A stretch of DNA of 13,192 nucleotides. Source: an uncultured Olsenella sp. GTDB taxonomy: Bacteria > Actinomycetota > Coriobacteriia > Coriobacteriales > Atopobiaceae. The position numbers were made by a program, and so were the translations under genes. Shown piece by piece: positions 6,549-12,593 of the stretch (positions are counted from its first letter, which is position 1; every line of letters starts with the position of its first letter). The DNA lies in assembly GCA_934660915.1 (NCBI GenBank), contig CAKUIF010000019.1, forward strand, positions 1 to 13,192, in the 5' to 3' direction. The notes below the pieces were generated by a model. It searched no databases, was not told the origin of the DNA, and saw nothing but the letters and a program-made list of their open reading frames with translations.

Positions 6549-7615
6549 AACTGCTCGCCTCCCTGCTGGCCGAACTGGGCCTGAATCTGCTCTTCGAGCC
6601 TGCGCGCCTCATCGACGGCGGACGGGCGAAGGACCGCCGTGTTCTCGGCGATCCAAGTGCCGAGGATGCCTCTGCCCGTGGGGTCGTTGCCCTCCTGGAG
6701 CAGCACGACCGACTCGGAGAGCGCGACCACGAGTTCGTCCTCGCTGTAGGGCTGTACGCTCAGGCGCGCGAACTCGCCGTCGGGAAGCTCGTTTTGGCGG
6801 ATAAGCGCGACCGCGCCGGTGGGGTAGGCGCGCAGCAGGCGGGCAAGCGCCTCGCGCGCGACCACGTGCTTGTGCTTCTTGAAGGCCAAGGCGATTCGGG
6901 CGAGCAGCATCCACGCGTCGTTCGCGCCGCGGCCGGCGTAGATGGAGGGATAGGCCCGCTCGAGCTCATCGAGCGCGGCCTCGTCCTCGAGCTTGGCGAG
7001 GCCGAGCGCGAGCGTGAAGCGTGCGTCGGAGATGTCGGTCGGGTCGAGCGCGATGAGCTGCCGGGCGAGCTCGACGCTTTGCCGGTTGCGCCCGCAAATG
7101 AGGGCAAGCTCGGCCATGGAGGCAATCCACCGCAGGTAAGGGCGCATGGCGAGGTCTCCCGCCGCGACGGCGCGCTCGGGCTCGTCGTCGCTGGCCAACG
7201 CCTCGTCGCGGGCAGCCTCGCACACTTCCTTTACGCCGGGCTCCTCTTCGTAGAGGAACTCGTAGCGCGACGTGATGCTGGGGATATCGGTGGACGAGAG
7301 CATGCGCTGGGCGTCGAAGCAGTTCGGGTCGAGCGCCGTCGCCTCGAGCAGCAGGCGCTTGCCCTGCACGACGAGCTCGCCGGCATGCGTCGCGTCGGCG
7401 AAGGGCAACTGGTAGTCGATCAGGTCGGCGGCCCTCGAGACGAGGTGGAACGCGCGGTCGGCGTCGGTTTGGGGCAAAGAATCGCGATCGGTCGAGAAGC
7501 GTTGCCCGAACCCGGCGAACGCCTTCATGGCAACGCCCGAGTCCTCACCGTCGAGCTGGCGAATAAAGCGCAGGCCAAGGCGCTGGTAATCTTCCTTGCG
7601 TGCGTCGTGCGCCAT
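6545..7615 (-). CDS. TPR-like helical-repeat protein, paralogue A
   Basis: A 356-residue soluble protein of unknown function and first gene of a two-gene minus-strand operon. It is built of amphipathic helix pairs that look like degenerate tetratricopeptide repeats. The clearest are around ELARQLIALDPTDISDARFT, LAKLEDEAALDELERAYPSI and the following ARIALAFKKHKHVVAREAL. I see no membrane segment, signal peptide or enzyme motif. I chose ATG 7613-7615 (MAHDARKEDYQ) because AGGAGG lies six bases upstream; a reading from 7648 adds 11 residues without a ribosome site. The sequence ends in a Gln-rich tail (QAQFGQQGGEQF). It overlaps paralogue B by four bases. The promoter region at 7657-7705 carries two inverted repeats, so the pair is probably regulated. 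Confidence 0.75.
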   Translation of the reverse strand: MAHDARKEDYQRLGLRFIRQLDGEDSGVAMKAFAGFGQRFSTDRDSLPQTDADRAFHLVSRAADLIDYQLPFADATHAGELVVQGKRLLLEATALDPNCFDAQRMLSSTDIPSITSRYEFLYEEEPGVKEVCEAARDEALASDDEPERAVAAGDLAMRPYLRWIASMAELALICGRNRQSVELARQLIALDPTDISDARFTLALGLAKLEDEAALDELERAYPSIYAGRGANDAWMLLARIALAFKKHKHVVAREALARLLRAYPTGAVALIRQNELPDGEFARLSVQPYSEDELVVALSESVVLLQEGNDPTGRGILGTWIAENTAVLRPSAVDEARRLEEQIQAQFGQQGGEQF

Positions 7616-7656
7616 GCTCGCCTCCTGATGGATCGCCCTTCTTGCCAAATGATGTT

Positions 7657-7678
7657 TTACCGATTCTACAATCGTTAA
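7657..7678. promoter_or_regulatory. Operator-like inverted repeat at the TPR-like operon start
   Basis: TTACCGATT (7657-7665) and AATCGTTAA (7670-7678) form a 9-4-9 inverted repeat with one mismatch. It lies directly downstream of the candidate -10 (7679-7684) and so covers the predicted transcription start, a classic repressor position. Confidence 0.5.
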
Positions 7679-7684
7679 ATTTTA
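7679..7684 (-). promoter_or_regulatory. Candidate -10 box of the TPR-like operon
   Basis: Reads TAAAAT on the minus strand, five of six matches to consensus, 64 bases upstream of the ATG. TAGAAT (7663-7668, minus) is a second candidate. No convincing -35 is visible for either. Confidence 0.4.
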
Positions 7685-7687
7685 GCA

Positions 7688-7705
7688 GGGTAAAGAAAAA
7701 TACCC
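7688..7705. promoter_or_regulatory. Inverted repeat GGGTA-N8-TACCC
   Basis: A perfect 5-8-5 inverted repeat around an A-rich centre, within the -35 region of the minus-strand promoter. It is probably a protein-binding site; the cognate factor is unknown. Confidence 0.35.
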
Positions 7706-7772
7706 TCATCTAATCAGGCTAAAACCGTTTACGAGTTCGTGAGCGGTAGTTAGTTTCGAAGGGGTAAACCGG

Positions 7773-7781
7773 TGATATGCT
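7773..7781 (+). promoter_or_regulatory. Candidate extended -10 promoter of the alcohol dehydrogenase
   Basis: TGATATGCT fits an extended -10 (TG-N-TATGCT, four of six in the hexamer). No good -35 is seen, as expected for extended -10 promoters. It would give a leader of about 130 nt. Confidence 0.4.
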
Positions 7782-7821
7782 AAGCGCGTCTGAGCAGAGG
7801 GGATGTTCAAACATCGCTTAG
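7780..7821 (+). other. Leader stem with nested hairpin upstream of the alcohol dehydrogenase
   Basis: CTAAGCG (7780-7786) pairs with CGCTTAG (7815-7821). Inside lies GATGTT (7802-7807) with AACATC (7810-7815), an inverted repeat with a 2-nt centre that could be a DNA-binding site instead. The two pairings compete at one base. A CTTTTTC run at 7831-7837 lies too far away for a standard terminator. Confidence 0.4.
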
Positions 7822-7845
7822 ACATGGTTCCTTTTTCTAGCCGAT

Positions 7846-7898
7846 GAGCAGCGCCGCGTGCGCGCGGCGGCTCTGGAAATCCGGCACGGGGGTGCCGG
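7846..7898 (+). other. Two GC-rich hairpins in the alcohol dehydrogenase 5' leader
   Basis: Hairpin 1: GAGC plus CGCCGCG (7846-7858, two-base bulge) pairs with CGCGGCG plus GCTC (7863-7873). Hairpin 2: CCGGCAC (7881-7887) pairs with GTGCCGG (7892-7898). They end ten bases before the GGAGGAG ribosome site (7908-7914). Such structure usually stabilises abundant messages; a regulatory switch is possible but unproven. Confidence 0.55.
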
Positions 7899-7916
7899 CA
7901 CGGAATTGGAGGAGTT

Positions 7917-9140
7917 ATGGGACGTTTTACTAACCCGCGCGACCTGTACTTTGGCGAGGGTGCCCGCCACGAGGTCAAGAACTTCAAGGGCAAGAAGGCC
8001 ATCATCGTCTCCGGCGGCAGCTCCATGCGTCGCGGTGGCTTCCTGCAGGACGTCGAGGCCGACCTTAAGGCCGCCGGCATGGAGGTCCAGCTCTTTGAGG
8101 GCGTCGAGTCCGATCCTTCCATCGAGACCGTCATGAAGGGCGCGGCCGCCATGCGCGACTTCGAGCCCGACTGGATCGTCGCCATCGGCGGCGGCTCCCC
8201 GATCGACGCCGCGAAGGCCATGTGGGTCTTCTACGAGTATCCCGAGGAGTCCTTCGAGAACATCATCCAGCCGTTCTCCTTCCCGGAGCTGCGCCAGAAG
8301 GCCAAGTTCTGCGCCATCTCCTCGACCTCCGGCACCGCGACCGAGGTCACCGCGTTCTCCGTCATCACCGACTACGCCAAGGGCATCAAGTACCCGCTGG
8401 CCGACTTCAACATCACGCCTGACGTGGCTATCGTCGACCCCGAGCTCACCTACACCATGCCCGCCAAGCTCTGCGCCCACACCGGCATGGACGCGCTGAC
8501 CCACTGCATGGAGGCTTACGTCTCGACCTTCGCCTCCATGTTCACCGACGCCAACGCGCTGCACGGCATCCGTGAGATCGTCGAGTGGCTGCCCAAGTCC
8601 TACACCGGCGATCATGAGGCCCGTCAGCACATGCACGAGGCCCAGTGCATCGCCGGCATCGCCTTCTCGTCCGGCCTGCTCGGCATCGTGCACTCCATGG
8701 CGCACAAGACCGGCGCCGCTTTCGAGAACGGCCACATCATCCACGGTGCCGCCAACGCCATGTACCTCGGCAAGGTCATCCAGTGGAACTCCAAGGACCC
8801 GCGTGCCGCCGAGCGCTACGCCTACGTCGCCAAGGAGGTCCTGCACCTTCCCGGCGAGACCAACGAGGAGCTCATCGCCGCGCTCGTCCAGAAGATCCGC
8901 GACCTCAACGACCAGCTCAACATCCCGCAGTCCATCAAGGACTACGCCAACGGTGGCGTGAAGGTCGACGCCGAGAACCCGCAGATGGTTTCCGAGGAGG
9001 AGTTCCTCGCCAAGCTGCCCGAGATCGCCGCGAACGCCGAGCAGGACGCCTGCACGCCGGAGAACCCGCGCGAGACCAAGGCCGCCGACTTCGAGAAGAT
9101 CCTCAAGGCCTGCTACTACGACACCGACATCGACTTCTAA
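7917..9140 (+). CDS. Iron-containing (group III) alcohol dehydrogenase
   Basis: A 407-residue NAD(P)-dependent alcohol dehydrogenase of the Fe-ADH family, close in sequence to the C-terminal ADH half of AdhE. It probably reduces acetaldehyde or longer aldehydes to alcohols in the cytosol, re-oxidising NAD(P)H in fermentation. The cofactor motif is IGGGSPIDAAKAMW (90-103). The metal site is expected at Asp192 and His196 (GMDALTHCMEAY), His259 (VHSMAH) and His276 (HIIHGAANA); His263 is the conserved second histidine. Many relatives have Pro-His-Gly where this one has Ile-His-Gly. The coding sequence uses GCC, ATC, CTC, GAG and AAG almost exclusively, far more strictly than its neighbours, which suggests very high expression. 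ATG follows GGAGGAG by two bases. It is transcribed alone and ends at a strong terminator. Substrate length is not predictable. Confidence 0.93.
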   Translation: MGRFTNPRDLYFGEGARHEVKNFKGKKAIIVSGGSSMRRGGFLQDVEADLKAAGMEVQLFEGVESDPSIETVMKGAAAMRDFEPDWIVAIGGGSPIDAAKAMWVFYEYPEESFENIIQPFSFPELRQKAKFCAISSTSGTATEVTAFSVITDYAKGIKYPLADFNITPDVAIVDPELTYTMPAKLCAHTGMDALTHCMEAYVSTFASMFTDANALHGIREIVEWLPKSYTGDHEARQHMHEAQCIAGIAFSSGLLGIVHSMAHKTGAAFENGHIIHGAANAMYLGKVIQWNSKDPRAAERYAYVAKEVLHLPGETNEELIAALVQKIRDLNDQLNIPQSIKDYANGGVKVDAENPQMVSEEEFLAKLPEIAANAEQDACTPENPRETKAADFEKILKACYYDTDIDF

Positions 9141-9171
9141 GTCGCCGTCGCGCATAGCTTGCAAAGAAGTG

Positions 9172-9207
9172 CGCCCCGCTCTCCTTCCTCGGAGGGCGGG
9201 GCGTTTT
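9172..9207 (+). terminator. Rho-independent terminator of the alcohol dehydrogenase gene
   Basis: CGCCCCGCTCTCC (9172-9184) pairs with GGAGGGCGGGGCG (9191-9203) with one wobble, around a 6-nt loop, followed by TTTT. It lies 31 bases after the stop and abuts repeat copy 3. Confidence 0.9.
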
Positions 9208-9240
9208 GGGACAAAAGGGACGGAGGATTTTGTCCCAGGG
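9208..9240. repeat. Solo-arm copy of the palindromic repeat, copy 3
   Basis: Starts GGGACAAAAGGGACGG and ends TTTTGTCCCAGGG, so it matches one arm of the 100-bp element with three substitutions. GGGACAAAA (9208-9216) pairs perfectly with TTTTGTCCC (9228-9236), making a small hairpin of its own. It ends immediately before the minus-strand TAG (9241-9243) of murE, in the same place and orientation relative to the gene as copies 1 and 2. Confidence 0.8.
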
Positions 9241-10770
9241 CTAGCGGGCGTCGTGGGCGGCGATGTAGCGGGCGGCGAGCACGGAGTCGGTCTCGACGTC
9301 CTCGTAGCCGTTTGTCACGTGCTGGGTGGCGTCGGAGCCCTTGCCCAGAAGCATGACGACGGCGCGGCGGCCGCACTTCTCGGCAAGGTCGAAGGCGCGG
9401 TCGATGGCGGCCGCGCGGTCGAGCACGGTCTCGTGCGGGAAGCCGGCGGGGAGCGCCTCCTCCATCTGGCGGCAGATGTCGGCGGGGTCCTCGGTCCACG
9501 GGTCGTCGGTGGTGAGGATGATGCGGTCGGCGTACTTGGCGGCGACCTCGGGCAGGTCGCGCCGTCGCTCGATGGCTTTGCCTCCCACGGCGCCGAAGAC
9601 CGCGATCTTCTCGACGTCGGCAAACGTCCCCTTGATGGCGGAAAGAAGCGACTCGAACGCGAGGCGGTTGTGCGCGTAGTCCACCACGGCGGTCACGCGC
9701 CCGTCGGCGCTGCGGTAGAACTCCATGCGGCCAGGGACGTGCGTGACGGCGAGGCCGGCCACGATCTCGTCGATGGAAAGTCCGAGCTCCTCGGCGCAGA
9801 TTGCGGCGCACAGGGCATTGCTCACGCTGAAATCGCCGGGGAAGGGAAGCGCTGCCGCGCGCTCCTCGTCGCCGAGGTGCAGCGTGAACGAGACGCCCAG
9901 CTCGGTCGCATGCAGGTCGGAGGCCCAGGCGTAGGCGTCCTCGCGCCCCAAGCCGAAGGTGAGCACGCGCTCGGCGCAGCCCGCCTGAGCCGCCGCCAGG
10001 ACGCGGTCTGCGTGGTCGGAGTCGAGGTTGACCACGGCACAGCGGCACTGCTCGAAGATCTTCAGCTTGGAGGCGAAGTAATCCTCGAAGTCCTTGTGCT
10101 CGACGGGGCTGATGTGGTCGAGGCCGATGTTCAAAAAGCACCCGACCGCGAGGCCGACGCCGTAGGTCCGGTCGTACTTGAGCGCTTGGCTGGAGACCTC
10201 CATCACAAGGCCACCGAGGCGCGCGTCGCGGGCGTTGGACAGGTGACGCCACAGGTCTGGGCTCTCGGGGGTCGTGTTGCGAGAAGGGCCGTCCTCGACG
10301 CCGTCGTAGGTCTCGACGGTGCCGATGATGCCGCAGCGGCCGGCCCCACGCGCATGGTCGAAGATCGAGCGGAGCATGTAGGCGCAGGTTGTCTTGCCCT
10401 TGGTGCCGGTGATGCCGGCGATGGGCAGGTCGCGGTCGGGGCGCCCCGCGGCGACGGCGGAGGCGACGGCCATGGCGCGGCGCAGCTGGCCTGCTGACAC
10501 GCAAAGCGCGGGGAGGCTCGGCTCGGCGGCGGCGAGCTCACCGAGCTTGTCCGCGTCTGCCAGGTAGGCGACGGCGCCGGCCTCGCGGGCCGAGGTCAGA
10601 AACGCCGGGCGGAACGCCGTCCCCTTGCACACAAAGAGGTCGCCCGCGCGGACGGCGCGCGAGTCGCATGCGGTGCCCGTGACGGTGGGGTCTGCGTTCC
10701 CGTGGACCTCGCAGGCGATGTCGTGCGTGCGCAGCTCGCCTGCCAGCTGCGATAAATTCAAGGTATTCAT
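9241..10770 (-). CDS. murE: MurE-type Mur ligase (UDP-MurNAc-tripeptide synthetase), probably non-DAP
   Basis: A 509-residue ATP-dependent Mur ligase that adds the third amino acid to UDP-MurNAc-L-Ala-D-Glu in cytosolic peptidoglycan precursor synthesis. The N-terminal UDP-binding domain has SRAVRAGDLFVC (37-48). The central domain has GITGTKGKTT (119-128) for ATP, TTPESPDL (166-173) and MEVSSQALKYDR (190-201). Lys235 or Lys237 in ASKLKIFE is the likely carbamylated lysine. The C-terminal domain has DYAHNRLAFESLL and, at 422-425, DDPW where DAP-adding enzymes carry DNPR. The VFGAVGGKAIERRRDLPE block also departs from the usual GGDRD form. Both suggest L-Lys/L-Orn-type specificity or a MurE2-like paralogue. 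An in-frame TGA lies one codon before the ATG, fixing the start; no Shine-Dalgarno is visible. It is transcribed alone, convergent with the alcohol dehydrogenase. Confidence 0.88.
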   Translation of the reverse strand: MNTLNLSQLAGELRTHDIACEVHGNADPTVTGTACDSRAVRAGDLFVCKGTAFRPAFLTSAREAGAVAYLADADKLGELAAAEPSLPALCVSAGQLRRAMAVASAVAAGRPDRDLPIAGITGTKGKTTCAYMLRSIFDHARGAGRCGIIGTVETYDGVEDGPSRNTTPESPDLWRHLSNARDARLGGLVMEVSSQALKYDRTYGVGLAVGCFLNIGLDHISPVEHKDFEDYFASKLKIFEQCRCAVVNLDSDHADRVLAAAQAGCAERVLTFGLGREDAYAWASDLHATELGVSFTLHLGDEERAAALPFPGDFSVSNALCAAICAEELGLSIDEIVAGLAVTHVPGRMEFYRSADGRVTAVVDYAHNRLAFESLLSAIKGTFADVEKIAVFGAVGGKAIERRRDLPEVAAKYADRIILTTDDPWTEDPADICRQMEEALPAGFPHETVLDRAAAIDRAFDLAEKCGRRAVVMLLGKGSDATQHVTNGYEDVETDSVLAARYIAAHDAR

Positions 10771-10777
10771 GGGTCAC

Positions 10778-10783
10778 AGTATA
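10778..10783 (-). promoter_or_regulatory. Candidate -10 of murE, giving a leaderless message
   Basis: Reads TATACT on the minus strand, with only seven bases before the ATG (10768-10770), so transcription would start at or next to the start codon. No -35 with standard spacing is seen. This agrees with the lack of a Shine-Dalgarno site. Confidence 0.45.
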
Positions 10784-10858
10784 AAACCGACCTACGCCCT
10801 CGGCGACAAAAGCTTGCCAAGAATTGCAGGTGGGTGCGCTCGTCACTCGTGCTGCGTA

Positions 10859-10867
10859 TGGTAGACT
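10859..10867 (+). promoter_or_regulatory. Candidate extended -10 of the tRNA-Val gene
   Basis: TGGTAGACT fits TG-N-TAGACT, ten bases before the tRNA 5' end. No clear -35 is seen at the expected distance. Confidence 0.4.
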
Positions 10868-10877
10868 CATACGGTCT

Positions 10878-10953
10878 GGGCGATTGGCGCAGCGGCTAGC
10901 GCAGGTGCTTTACACGCACAAGGCCGGGAGTTCGAACCTCTCATCGCCCACCA
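10878..10953 (+). tRNA. tRNA-Val (anticodon UAC), CCA encoded
   Basis: A full 76-nt cloverleaf: acceptor GGGCGAT/ATCGCCC; D stem GCGC/GCGC; anticodon stem GGTGC/GCACA; loop TTTACAC with anticodon TAC at 10911-10913; T stem GGGAG/CTCTC with loop TTCGAAC; discriminator A, and an encoded CCA. The outermost anticodon-stem pair is G-A rather than Watson-Crick. UAC reads GUA and, with wobble modification, other GUN valine codons. It sits 64 bases upstream of rph. Confidence 0.96.
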
Positions 10954-10964
10954 TAAACAGCCGG

Positions 10965-10998
10965 CCCCGGCCCGCATGCGCGGTGCCGGGGTTTCTTT
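10965..10998 (+). terminator. Terminator between tRNA-Val and rph
   Basis: CCCCGGC (10965-10971) pairs with GCCGGGG (10985-10991); inner CCGC/GCGG pairs extend the stem with one bulged base. It is followed by TTTCTTT. It ends three bases before the rph ribosome site (AAGGAGG, 11001-11007), so rph either depends on read-through from the tRNA promoter or has an unrecognised promoter. Confidence 0.75.
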
Positions 10999-11017
10999 GT
11001 AAGGAGGCAAGAAGCCC

Positions 11018-11761
11018 ATGACCTCGCCTAACGAGCCTCGCGAGCGCAGCTTCGGCCGCGCCGTGGACCAGATGCGGCCCATCAAGCTGACCAACAACGT
11101 GATCAAGACCGCCGCCGGGTCGTGCCTCTCCGAGTTCGGCGATACGCGCGTGCTGTGCTGCGCGACCATCGAGGAGGGCGTGCCCAAGTGGCGTCGCGCG
11201 AGCCACGGCTGCGGCTGGGTCACCGCCGAGTACGCCATGCTCCCCGCGTCGACGGCGCGCAGGTCGAAGCGCGAGTACGGCGCGCGCAAGGGGCGCAGCA
11301 TGGAGATCGAGCGCCTCATCGGCCGCAGCCTGCGCAGCGTCGTGCGCATGGAGAAGCTCGGCGAGATTACCGTCACCATAGACTGCGACGTGATCCAGGC
11401 CGACGGAGGCACGCGCACGGCGTCCATCACGGGCGCGTGGGTCGCGCTGCACGACGCGCTCATGGGTCTCGTGCGCGACAACAAGCTCAACCGCCTGCCG
11501 CTGACCGGCCAGGTCGCCGCGATCTCGGCCGGCATCGTGGACGGCAGGGCGCTTCTTGACCTCGACTACCCCGAGGACAGCCACGCCGACGTGGACCTGA
11601 ACCTCGTGGGCACCGACGCGGGCGGCATCGTCGAGATCCAGGGCACAGGCGAGCACTCGACGCTCAGCCGCGCCCAGCTCGACGAGCTTCTGGATATGGG
11701 GCAGGCGGGCATCGAGCGCCTGGTCGCCATCCAGAACGAAGTAACCGGCTTTAGGGACTAG
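11018..11761 (+). CDS. rph: Ribonuclease PH
   Basis: A 247-residue phosphate-dependent 3'-to-5' exoribonuclease that trims the 3' ends of tRNA precursors, acting as a hexamer in the cytosol. Seen motifs: RPIKLTNNVIKTAAGSCL at the N-terminus, AEYAMLP (70-76), GRSMEIERLIGRSLR (92-106) with phosphate-site Arg93, and QADGGTRTASITGA (127-140) with Arg133. DLDYPEDSHADVD supplies the acidic residues near the active site, and VEIQGTGE follows. Length fits the family (about 240-250). ATG 11018 follows AAGGAGG by ten bases. It lies directly downstream of tRNA-Val and upstream of rdgB, its frequent partner in many bacteria. Confidence 0.95.
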   Translation: MTSPNEPRERSFGRAVDQMRPIKLTNNVIKTAAGSCLSEFGDTRVLCCATIEEGVPKWRRASHGCGWVTAEYAMLPASTARRSKREYGARKGRSMEIERLIGRSLRSVVRMEKLGEITVTIDCDVIQADGGTRTASITGAWVALHDALMGLVRDNKLNRLPLTGQVAAISAGIVDGRALLDLDYPEDSHADVDLNLVGTDAGGIVEIQGTGEHSTLSRAQLDELLDMGQAGIERLVAIQNEVTGFRD

Positions 11762-11768
11762 CGTCGCG

Positions 11769-11786
11769 GGCAGGGACGACCCTGCC
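11769..11786 (+). other. Stem-loop between rph and rdgB
   Basis: GGCAGGG (11769-11775) pairs perfectly with CCCTGCC (11780-11786) around an ACGA tetraloop. No U-run follows, so it is not a terminator. It precedes the rdgB ribosome site (GAGGAGGA, 11792-11799) and may protect or separate the two coding messages. Confidence 0.5.
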
Positions 11787-11803
11787 GGCGTGAGGAGGAA
11801 AAC

Positions 11804-12406
11804 ATGGCAGACAGCAAGACCGTGGTGGTGGCCACCGGAAACGCGCACAAGGTCGTCGAGATCGAGGCGATCCTCTCGCGCGTGATGCCCGGCGTGCGCT
11901 TCGTGGCGCTCGGCGAGCTCGGCGACTTCCCCGACCCCGAGGAGAACGGCGCCGACTTCTACGAGAACGCGCTCATCAAGGCGCGCGCCGCCCAGGCGGC
12001 CACGGGCCTTGAGCTGGCCGTGGCCGACGACTCCGGGCTGTGCGTCGACGCGCTCGACGACGCGCCCGGCATCTACTCCGCGCGCTGGGCGGGCGAGCAC
12101 GGCAACGACGCCGCGAACAACGCGAAGCTCCTCGAGGAGCTCGCCGACGTGGCGGACGCCGATCGCGGCGCGCGCTTCCACTCCACCGTCGTGCTCGTGC
12201 GCGGCGAGGAGATCCTGCGCGGCGACGGAGACTGCCCCGGCGTGATCGGCCACGAGCTGCGGGGGAGCAACGGTTTCGGCTACGACCCCCTGTTCTGGCC
12301 CGACGATGTTCCCGGCCGCACTATGGCCGAGCTCTCGCTTGACGAGAAGAACGCCATCTCGCACCGTGCCCGCGCGCTCGCGGACCTCGCGGCGAAGCTC
12401 CAATAG
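11804..12406 (+). CDS. rdgB: XTP/dITP diphosphatase (non-canonical purine NTP pyrophosphatase)
   Basis: A 200-residue RdgB/HAM1-family house-cleaning enzyme that hydrolyses dITP, XTP and similar deaminated purine nucleotides to the monophosphate and pyrophosphate, keeping them out of DNA and RNA. Motifs in order: ATGNAHKVVEIE (10-21), ENGADFYENALIKA (47-60), ADDSGLCVDAL (74-84) with the metal-binding aspartates, GIYSARWAG (89-97), GSNGFGYDPLF (154-164) for base recognition, and EKNAISHRARAL (181-192). Length is standard. ATG follows GAGGAGGA. It is 42 bp after rph, so the two are co-transcribed. Nothing is missing. Confidence 0.95.
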   Translation: MADSKTVVVATGNAHKVVEIEAILSRVMPGVRFVALGELGDFPDPEENGADFYENALIKARAAQAATGLELAVADDSGLCVDALDDAPGIYSARWAGEHGNDAANNAKLLEELADVADADRGARFHSTVVLVRGEEILRGDGDCPGVIGHELRGSNGFGYDPLFWPDDVPGRTMAELSLDEKNAISHRARALADLAAKLQ

Positions 12407-12593
12407 GGTGTTGGCAGCCGCCTGCCCAGGCGTGCTGCCGCTCGGCTGGTAGTTTAAAAATGAGCCAGTCGGCAGGCTGAATAAAGACAATAATAGTTTT
12501 AACCGTGGACGGGCAGGGGCCTCGACGCGGTTGGTCTTCCTCTTGTCGTTCTCGCGACCTCGCCCTGGTGGCCGCACAGCAGAAGGAGCTAGC
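12407..12593. other. 187-bp intergenic region before nagB, with hairpins and an AT-rich tract
   Basis: GGCAGC-CGCCTG (12413-12424) pairs with CAGGCG-GCTGCC (12427-12439, one extra T). CGGCTGG (12443-12449) pairs with CCAGTCG (12465-12471) with one wobble. Neither is followed by a clean U-run, though either could end the rdgB transcript. The AT-rich tract at 12477-12502 contains AATAAT (12489-12494, five of six to a -10), the best promoter candidate for nagB, without a good -35. A leader of about 95 nt would follow. I see no gene and no DasR/NagR-type operator. Confidence 0.5.

Larger units (their letters stand above)
7616..7916. other. 301-bp divergent regulatory region (TPR-like operon / alcohol dehydrogenase)
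   Basis: This AT-richer gap holds promoters in both directions and no gene. A GGTAAA motif recurs: at 7689-7694 and 7763-7768 on the plus strand, at 7656-7661 as TTTACC, with a near-match at 7727-7732. AACCGTTTAC (7723-7732) and GTAAACCGGT (7764-7773) form an imperfect inverted pair. Individual sites are listed separately. The recurring motif hints at one regulator controlling both directions (inference). Confidence 0.6.

Noticed and set aside
5466..6584. Plus-strand open frame (372 codons) antisense to TPR-like gene B
   Set aside because: It starts inside the palindromic repeat, lacks a ribosome site and mirrors codon bias of the minus-strand gene, which has overlap coupling and a paralogue.
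7802..7815. Rex (redox repressor) site before the alcohol dehydrogenase
   Set aside because: GATGTTCAAACATC lacks the TTGTGAA/TTCACAA or TTGTTAA-type arms expected for Rex; the position would be plausible but the sequence does not fit.
7818..9164. Long minus-strand open frame (448 codons) antisense to the alcohol dehydrogenase gene
   Set aside because: It is a by-product of the extreme GC-ended codon use of the real gene; the translation is low-complexity Val/Gly/Asp/Leu-rich with no ribosome site or family motif.
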